7,395 nt of DNA from an uncultured Bacteroidales bacterium (GTDB taxonomy: Bacteria > Bacteroidota > Bacteroidia > Bacteroidales > P3), in the NCBI GenBank assembly GCA_905236405.1, contig CAJOQB010000031.1, positions 1 to 7,395 of the forward strand, read 5' to 3'. Positions within the stretch are counted from its first letter, which is position 1. Each line of letters begins with the position of its first letter. The position numbers and the translations under genes were made by a program. A model generated the notes under the pieces. That model saw only the letters and a list, made by a program, of their open reading frames with translations, had not been told where the DNA came from and ran no database searches. This document shows, in pieces, positions 1 through 4,289 of this stretch.

Positions 1-117
1 GCCCTTTGCATCTATTTCTCGAAGCGGACGAAAAAAGGCGACACCTCGTCCTCGGATGACAACCCTTCGGAGGACCCCTCCTCCCCCGTCGACCACGAAG
101 AAAACAACGAGCAATAA
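1..117 (+). CDS. C-terminal end of an unidentified, probably membrane-anchored protein (5' end outside window)
   Basis: Frame 1 is open from the first base to a TAA at 115-117, giving 38 residues. They begin with a short hydrophobic stretch (ALCIYF), then a basic patch (SKRTKK), then an acidic, serine- and proline-rich tail rich in Asp, Glu and Asn. This order (end of a membrane helix, positive cytosolic anchor, disordered acidic tail) suggests the cytosolic C-terminus of an inner-membrane protein. The family cannot be recognised from this fragment. LspA at 938-1639 ends in a similar way. A chance open frame cannot be fully excluded for so short a piece, but the composition is protein-like and the stop is followed by an AT-rich intergenic region. 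Confidence 0.6.
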   Translation, partial: ALCIYFSKRTKKGDTSSSDDNPSEDPSSPVDHEENNEQ

Positions 118-164
118 AAAACTTTTCTATCATCCTATACTCATACCCTATTGATTTTAAATAC

Positions 165-251
165 ATTCTCCACTGGTCCTCCACTGAACCAGTGGAGCCC
201 AGTGGAGAATCAGTGGAGGATCAGTGGAGAATCAGTGGAGACAGAGTGGAG
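165..251. repeat. Array of eight phased CAGTGGAG octamers with an orientation switch
   Basis: The octamer CAGTGGAG occurs six times on the + strand, starting at 190, 200, 211, 222, 233 and 244 (the last has G for the first C). Its reverse complement CTCCACTG starts at 168 and 179. All eight starts are therefore 10 or 11 bp apart, close to one helical turn. Three copies belong to an 11-bp unit CAGTGGAG(A/G)AT at 200, 211 and 222. The segment 165-186 is the reverse complement of 211-232 except for one G/T position, which would be a G-U pair in RNA, giving a 22-bp stem around a 24-nt loop. It lies between the stop at 117 and the -7 box at 293. It could be a multi-site operator, a transcript-end structure or a mobile-type repeat. 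The repeats are certain; the function is not known. Confidence 0.9.
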
Positions 252-267
252 AAAAAAAAGGTGAATT

Positions 268-300
268 ATTGTTTCAAAATCGAAAAATTAGGTACTTTTG
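268..300 (+). promoter_or_regulatory. Bacteroidota-type promoter for the TIGR04076-like gene
   Basis: TACTTTTG at 293-300 matches the Bacteroidota -7 consensus TAnnTTTG exactly. ATTG at 268-271, 21 nt upstream, is a three-of-four match to the -33 TTTG element. Transcription would start a few bases after 300, leaving a leader of about 55 nt before the ATG at 361. The octamer array ends at 251, 16 bp upstream of the -33 box, so a bound protein there could affect initiation. Confidence 0.6.
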
Positions 301-360
301 CAAAACCAAATATGTCAACTATGCTCCCTTAAGCGAGCGACCCAATAATAACATCTAACT

Positions 361-660
361 ATGTATAATGTCAAGATTACCGTAATCCGTAAGGCCGACC
401 ACAAGGATTTGCAGGCCAAATACGAGAACCCCATAGAGCACACATGCGATGTCTGCGAGGGTCAGCAATGGACGTCGGTCGGCGGTGCCAAACCTGACGG
501 CCTGTGCGACAGCGCCTGGGAGTCGATGCGATGGTTCGTAGAGGAGCTGGCTGCCGGTCGGGGCAATTTCTATGACGGCTGGATGAAGAATCCCAACAGC
601 GCAATGATTAGCTGCAACGACGGTTTCCGCCCTGTCAGCTTCCTAATCGAGAGGCTGTGA
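361..660 (+). CDS. TIGR04076 family small four-cysteine protein
   Basis: This 99-residue cytosolic protein has no signal peptide or membrane segment. It fits the pattern I know for the TIGR04076 family: a start like VKITVIRK, a central Cys followed by a GQ-x-W/F stretch, a P-x-G-x-C-x-x-AW motif (here PDGLCDSAW, residues 45-53), a Gly/Asn/Phe stretch before a Trp, then C-x-DG-x-RPV-x-F-x-IERL at the end (C85 to L99). Cysteines are at 29, 32, 49 and 85, and the C29-x2-C32 pair with the other two could bind a metal or form a redox centre; that is inference. The family has no established function that I know of. The ATG at 361 is preceded by an A-rich leader without a Shine-Dalgarno, as is usual here. 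It appears to be transcribed alone, from the promoter at 268-300 to the terminator at 695-722. Confidence 0.82.
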   Translation: MYNVKITVIRKADHKDLQAKYENPIEHTCDVCEGQQWTSVGGAKPDGLCDSAWESMRWFVEELAAGRGNFYDGWMKNPNSAMISCNDGFRPVSFLIERL

Positions 661-694
661 ATGGCGAGCCGACACAAGGGAGGAGGGTAAAAGA

Positions 695-722
695 AAAAGG
701 AAGCCTTGCTGGGCTTCCTTTT
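695..722. terminator. Bidirectional intrinsic terminator between convergent genes
   Basis: AAAAGGAAGCC at 695-705 pairs perfectly with GGCTTCCTTTT at 712-722 around a 6-nt loop, an 11-bp stem. Read on the + strand it ends in TTTTCTT, behind the TIGR04076-like gene. Read on the - strand it ends in TTTTTCTTTT, and the stem begins only 4 nt after the tRNA 3' end. It can therefore stop both converging transcripts. Confidence 0.85.
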
Positions 723-726
723 CTTG

Positions 727-799
727 TGGCATTGCCAGGAATCGAACCGGGGACACGCAAATTTTCAGTCTGCTGCTCTACCAACTGAGCTACAACGCC
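727..799 (-). tRNA. tRNA-Phe (anticodon GAA)
   Basis: The - strand folds as a 73-nt tRNA: acceptor GGCGTTG with CAATGCC (one G-U pair), TA at positions 8-9, D stem GCTC/GAGC with loop AGTTGGTA, anticodon stem GCAGA/TTTGC (one G-U pair), and loop CTGAAAA, which places anticodon GAA. A 5-nt variable loop, the T arm with TTCGATT and discriminator A follow. It should be charged with phenylalanine and read UUC/UUU. CCA is not encoded (CAAG follows the A), so it must be added after transcription. The T stem CCCGG/CCTGG contains a C51-U63 mismatch, which is unusual, but the other conserved features are present. It has its own promoter at 837-867 and the terminator lies immediately downstream. Confidence 0.95.
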
Positions 800-836
800 A
801 TCATTTCGGAGTGATTTCCTCTCTCGAAATCGGTTG

Positions 837-867
837 CAAAAGTACAAACATTTTTGAAACCACCAAA
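837..867 (-). promoter_or_regulatory. Bacteroidota-type promoter of tRNA-Phe
   Basis: On the - strand, TTTG (867-864) is followed by exactly 19 nt and then TACTTTTG (844-837). This is a full match to the TTTG-N19-TAnnTTTG arrangement of the primary Bacteroidota sigma factor. Initiation near 834 would give a leader of about 35 nt before the mature tRNA 5' end at 799, to be removed by RNase P. The -7 octamer is identical to that of the promoter at 268-300. Confidence 0.85.
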
Positions 868-893
868 AAAAATTAAGTTACAGGATGCTCCTT

Positions 894-919
894 GCTGGTT
901 AACTTTGCATATAACCAAC
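894..919 (-). terminator. Weak hairpin downstream of lspA, possible operon end
   Basis: On the - strand GTTGGTTA (919-912) can pair with TAACCAGC (901-894) around a 10-nt loop, an 8-bp stem with one G-U pair, 19 nt after the lspA stop. No uridine run follows directly; the next one (TTAATTTTTTTT) starts further downstream and overlaps the tRNA promoter. This may be a weak or factor-assisted terminator, or the lspA transcript may run on into tRNA-Phe. Confidence 0.3.
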
Positions 920-937
920 GTTTTAATGCTCGAAAAA

Positions 938-1639
938 TTATTCGTCAACATGCTGCTCGACAGCGTTGGAAGCATCTGTCTCACTCGACGTTTCGGCATT
1001 TTCGCTGTTTGCTGTTTCATCATTTGTTTTGCTTTTGTCACAAAACAGTTGGTCGATGGCAAGCAGGACGACACCGATGGTGATGGCGCTGTCGGCCACG
1101 TTGAAGATGGCGGTGAAGAAACGGAACGGCTCGCCGCCCACCCAAGGCACCCACGCAGGCCACGTGGTGTCAATCAAGGGGAAATAGAACATGTCGACCA
1201 CTCGTCCGTATAGGAACCCTGCATAGCCTCCTTCGGGTGGGAAGAGTGTAGCGACGGAATAGTAGCTTTGGTTGAAGATAAGTCCGTAGAACATGCTGTC
1301 GACAAGGTTGCCGATGGCTCCGACCAGGATAAGCGAGAGACTGATGAGCAGCAGCAGACGGCTGTCTTTCTTGACCAGCCGTATAATGAACCACGTCAAT
1401 GCTGCCGATGCGACAATACGGAACAGGGAGAGGCACAGCTTGCCCACGTTGCCGCCAAACTTCATGCCGAAGGCCATGCCTTCGTTCTCGACAAAATGGA
1501 GCAGACACCAGTCACCGATGAGGGGAATATCCTCCCCTATCTGCATATGGGTCTTGACCCAGAGCTTCACTGCCTGGTCTATGAGGAGCAACACGGCTAT
1601 GATGATGGAGCATATCCACGCTTTCTTTTTCTTGTCCAT
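938..1639 (-). CDS. lspA: Lipoprotein signal peptidase (signal peptidase II)
   Basis: LspA is an inner-membrane aspartyl protease that cuts prolipoproteins just before the lipid-modified cysteine. This 233-residue protein shows the family pattern: a first helix ending in DQ-x3-K (D21), an N-x-G-x-AFG-type motif (ENEGMAFG, 51-58), a G-x-IGN-x3-D motif (107-114), and the catalytic aspartates in GRVVD (D149) and FNVADSAI (D183). About four membrane helices are expected. It is longer than the 160-170 residues usual in proteobacteria. Roughly 27 extra residues lie between the third helix and GRVVD, more lie between the two aspartates, and an acidic Asp/Glu/Asn/Ser tail follows residue 200. The inserts are typical of Bacteroidota LspA. 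I chose the ATG at 1639 (MDKKKK, a good cytosolic anchor); an in-frame TTG at 1660 would add seven residues but abuts the upstream stop. It is the last gene of the run. Confidence 0.95.
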   Translation of the reverse strand: MDKKKKAWICSIIIAVLLLIDQAVKLWVKTHMQIGEDIPLIGDWCLLHFVENEGMAFGMKFGGNVGKLCLSLFRIVASAALTWFIIRLVKKDSRLLLLISLSLILVGAIGNLVDSMFYGLIFNQSYYSVATLFPPEGGYAGFLYGRVVDMFYFPLIDTTWPAWVPWVGGEPFRFFTAIFNVADSAITIGVVLLAIDQLFCDKSKTNDETANSENAETSSETDASNAVEQHVDE

Positions 1640-1660
1640 AGGTGATATATTAGGTTGCAA

Positions 1661-2224
1661 TTATTTGTTTCGAAGGGCTATCTGTTCGAGCAGTTCGTCG
1701 TACCATGCCTGTCCGAAGCGTCGCACAAGCGGCTCACGAAGGTATTGGTACAGAGGTTTACCGTCGGGATGGTTGGCGGCACAGCGACAGATGTCCCATT
1801 GATGATAGTTGACGGCGATGAACTCGCCATAGTTGTCGAGTCGGAGGGGGTAGAGATGACACGAGACGGGTTTCATGAAATCGGTCATGCCGTCACGCCA
1901 GGCTTGCTCGATGGCACAGTATGCGGTACCGTCGGTGCCCCAAGCGACAAAGGCACACTCACGATTGTCGACCAACGGGGTAGAGATGCCAAAGCCGTCT
2001 TCGCGGACAGCGACACCCTGCTCTTCAATTGCTGCAAGCCCTTTTTCGGTCATGTAGGGTTTGACTTGGGGAAGGATGCGTTCGAGATCGGCCACTTCCT
2101 CCTCTTCGAGGGGGGCACCAGCGTCACCTTCGACACAGCACTGTCCCTTGCATTCGGACAACGGGCAGCAGAAGCAACGGTCGACGATGTCTTCGGAGAC
2201 GATACAATTGGAGACGATGAGCAT
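1661..2224 (-). CDS. DUF3109 family cysteine-rich protein
   Basis: This 187-residue protein matches the DUF3109 family, which resembles the YkgJ-type Cys-cluster proteins thought to bind zinc or an Fe-S centre; the biochemical role is not known. Twelve cysteines are present. The key set is C-x-CC-x4-C (C17, C19, C20, C25) leading into KGQCCVEGD with C29 and C30, then C90, C103, KPVSCHLYP (C122) and C146/C148 in CRC. The acidic GAPLEEEE segment (36-43) is also typical. No signal peptide or membrane helix is seen, so it is cytosolic. I chose the ATG at 2224: it gives the usual family start (MLIVSNCIVS) and lies 2 nt after the upstream stop. A reading open to 2299 would add 25 unrelated residues overlapping the upstream gene. 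The 2-nt spacing implies translational coupling with the dehydrogenase. Confidence 0.88.
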   Translation of the reverse strand: MLIVSNCIVSEDIVDRCFCCPLSECKGQCCVEGDAGAPLEEEEVADLERILPQVKPYMTEKGLAAIEEQGVAVREDGFGISTPLVDNRECAFVAWGTDGTAYCAIEQAWRDGMTDFMKPVSCHLYPLRLDNYGEFIAVNYHQWDICRCAANHPDGKPLYQYLREPLVRRFGQAWYDELLEQIALRNK

Positions 2225-2226
2225 GG

Positions 2227-3162
2227 CTATTGTTGTAAGTAGGTGATGATTTTCCGTGCCAACACGGCGGCCAGTTGTTCCTTCGACTCGACGGTCCATC
2301 CTGCCACATGGGGGGTGAACAACAGCCGGGGCGACTGAAGCAGGTAGCGGAACTCGAGCGTCTGCTGTCCCAATGTGTCTTGCGTCATGTTCTCGTATTC
2401 GTTGACGTCGAGGGCAGCACCCAACACCTTGCCGCTTCGGATGCCCTCGGCCAATGTCGCGGTGCTGACCACAGCTCCGCGTGAGGTGTTGACCAAATAG
2501 AACGGATGTGCCATCTGGTTCAGAAAGGTGCTGTCGAAATAGTGACGGGTCTCAGGGGTGAGCGGCACATGGAACGAGAGGACGTCGCATTGCTGCTGCA
2601 GTTGCGACAGGGAGACCTCTTCGACATTCTCGGGAGCGTAGTGGCTGAGGTATTTGTCATAGGCAAGTATGCGGCAGCCGAACCCCTGCAGCCGACGGGC
2701 AAAAGAGGTTCCCATGTTGCCGAACCCGATGATGCCCACGGTGCGGTGACCCAGTTCCAATCCACGGTTGGCTTCGCGACGCCAGACTCCCTGTCGCACC
2801 TCGGCATCGGCAGAGGCAATGTGGTTGAGCAATGCCAGCAGCATTCCTACGGTATGCTCGCCCACAGCGTCGCGGTTGCCTTCGGGCGAGTTGAAGCAAC
2901 GGATGCCCAACTGCTCGGCATAGTCGACGTCGATGGTCTCCATACCGGCACCTAATCGTCCGATACATCTCAGATGGGGCGCATGGTCGAGGAAACGACG
3001 GTCAATGTCAATCTTGCTTCGCACCACCAAGGCGTCGTAATGCCCGATATGCTCCATCAGCGATTCGTAGGTGGCACAGGTGTCGACGTCATAGTCGATG
3101 CCCGCCTCGCGAAACAGCTGCTGCATGATGGGATGGCACTCGTCGGTGATGAGGACTCGCAT
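2227..3162 (-). CDS. D-isomer-specific 2-hydroxyacid dehydrogenase (phosphoglycerate dehydrogenase-like)
   Basis: A 311-residue cytosolic NAD-dependent oxidoreductase that would interconvert a 2-keto acid and the corresponding D-2-hydroxy acid. The substrate domain is split (about 1-100 and 285-311) around a Rossmann domain (about 100-284). The nucleotide loop is G146-x-G148-x2-G151, with D169 at the end of the second strand favouring NAD over NADP. The catalytic trio is R228 (in NTSRGA), E257 (in LDVNEYE) and H285 (in TPHVAG). The RLGAGMETID and NSPEGNRDAVGEH stretches are typical of the SerA-like branch. It lacks a C-terminal ACT domain, so it is not a long feedback-controlled SerA. The substrate cannot be told from sequence: 3-phosphoglycerate, hydroxypyruvate, lactate or 4-phosphoerythronate-like acids are all possible. 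The ATG at 3162 lies 12 nt after the DUF4249 stop. Confidence 0.92.
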   Translation of the reverse strand: MRVLITDECHPIMQQLFREAGIDYDVDTCATYESLMEHIGHYDALVVRSKIDIDRRFLDHAPHLRCIGRLGAGMETIDVDYAEQLGIRCFNSPEGNRDAVGEHTVGMLLALLNHIASADAEVRQGVWRREANRGLELGHRTVGIIGFGNMGTSFARRLQGFGCRILAYDKYLSHYAPENVEEVSLSQLQQQCDVLSFHVPLTPETRHYFDSTFLNQMAHPFYLVNTSRGAVVSTATLAEGIRSGKVLGAALDVNEYENMTQDTLGQQTLEFRYLLQSPRLLFTPHVAGWTVESKEQLAAVLARKIITYLQQ

Positions 3163-3174
3163 AGTTTTGTCTTT

Positions 3175-4269
3175 TTACTGGCGGCGTTTGACGACTTTTC
3201 GCTCTGAACGACCTGGTGTTTGAGGAATGTTCAGCTTGACTGTCTTGACAGCTTTGGCTCCGAGGATGCCAATGCCGCCGTTGATATTGGAATAAACCTG
3301 TGTGGGCTCGTTGAAGATGCCGATGTTGTCCAGGTCGTTACGTGCAGCAGAAGAGGTGATGTAGTACTGGTAGGCATCGCGGTTGTAGCTTTCCACCTTG
3401 AGGTAGTAATGATGGTGTTCTACGGTGATGCTCATGATGGTGGAACTGGTGGGGTCGTAGTAGAAGGTGTCGTTGATGTCCACATCGTATGAATTGGCTC
3501 GGAACTGGATAGGAATATTGTGGGTGCGACCGTTGATGTTGTCGTCGGTGAAGAAGAATTTTGTGTAGGTGGTTCCACCGTCCAAGGCTGCCGTGACATC
3601 GGAAATATCGGTATTGGGGTTGATGACAACATCATTGATGGTCATCGACATACTGTTGGTGTAGTTGTCATTGTTGAGGGTGTCGACAATCGTGTCACCT
3701 GTTGCAAATTCTTTGTAATGTCTGATGTACATGTAGTCGGAATAATCGATGATGCTGACGGAATAGTAATTCTTCTCGTCTTCGGGGTCATTAAGGTCAA
3801 AACGGAGGTCAATGGTGGGAGTGTTGTAATAGTAATATTCATCGTCGTTCGTGTTGGCCAACACTTGTATTTGCGGGTTGTCCACATTGGCTCGCGAGGG
3901 GACACGGGTGCCTGCCGTCACAGTCTCATGACCCGGGACGTCGATTTGAAGTGCCAAGGAATCACCTGGCTGAGGCTTGTAGTTGAAGAAGTAACGCTCA
4001 TAGTCGGTGTTGTAGACGGGGGCGCCGCCCAAAGCGGTTCCGTTGACAAATAGTTGCACGTTGGCATTGTCGATGACACGGAATGCATGATTGTCGAGGA
4101 AGAAACGGCTGTAGGTAAGCCGCACGTAGACGTTGCTGTCGACATCATTGAGGGAGGAGACGACCACCATGGGGTCTATCTCGTCGATGTCAAAGTCAAT
4201 CATCTTCTCGCAACTGGCGGTGGCAAACAATGCCACCATCAATGGGATTATATAATGTTTACGTTTCAT
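3175..4269 (-). CDS. DUF4249 domain lipoprotein, outer-membrane partner of the TonB receptor
   Basis: This 364-residue protein begins with a lipoprotein signal peptide: basic MKRKH, a hydrophobic core and a lipobox ending in ATASC, so C20 is the lipidated residue after LspA cleavage. The residues after C20 are acidic (EKMIDFDIDE), broadly like the signals that send Bacteroidota lipoproteins to the cell surface. The mature part is rich in Tyr, Asn, Asp and Thr and looks all-beta. A family-like segment near 97-125 (PGDSLALQIDVPGH, then TRVPSR) and SNINGGIGILGA near 329-340 support DUF4249, found almost always beside a TonB-dependent receptor. Here the receptor is directly upstream (20-nt gap). 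It probably helps capture the ligand; the ligand is unknown. The C-terminus ends in a basic stretch (RSERKVVKRRQ) rather than the Cys-containing end I recall in many relatives. Confidence 0.85.
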   Translation of the reverse strand: MKRKHYIIPLMVALFATASCEKMIDFDIDEIDPMVVVSSLNDVDSNVYVRLTYSRFFLDNHAFRVIDNANVQLFVNGTALGGAPVYNTDYERYFFNYKPQPGDSLALQIDVPGHETVTAGTRVPSRANVDNPQIQVLANTNDDEYYYYNTPTIDLRFDLNDPEDEKNYYSVSIIDYSDYMYIRHYKEFATGDTIVDTLNNDNYTNSMSMTINDVVINPNTDISDVTAALDGGTTYTKFFFTDDNINGRTHNIPIQFRANSYDVDINDTFYYDPTSSTIMSITVEHHHYYLKVESYNRDAYQYYITSSAARNDLDNIGIFNEPTQVYSNINGGIGILGAKAVKTVKLNIPQTPGRSERKVVKRRQ

Positions 4270-4289
4270 TGTTTCTTGCTATTATGGGG

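Noticed and set aside
165..251. CRISPR array
   Set aside because: The units are 8-11 bp with no unique spacers and include inverted copies; no cas genes are nearby.
312..332. Seven-codon open frame (ATG to TAA) in the leader of the TIGR04076-like gene
   Set aside because: Six residues with no run of regulatory codons and no attenuator structure nearby; most likely chance.
900..907. TAACTTTG on the + strand, a match to the -7 consensus
   Set aside because: No TTTG element lies at the expected distance upstream and no + strand gene follows; it falls in the loop region of the weak hairpin.
1640..1660. TTG start adding seven residues to LspA
   Set aside because: It directly abuts the upstream stop, and the ATG at 1639 gives the expected short basic N-terminus ahead of the first helix.
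1655..2242. 195-codon + strand open frame opposite the DUF3109 gene
   Set aside because: The opposite strand encodes a recognisable Cys-rich family with correct start and coupling; this frame shows no family features.
2225..2299. N-terminal extension of the DUF3109 gene into the dehydrogenase gene
   Set aside because: The extra 25 residues do not resemble the family start and overlap the dehydrogenase C-terminus, whose frame is well supported; the ATG at 2224 fits better.
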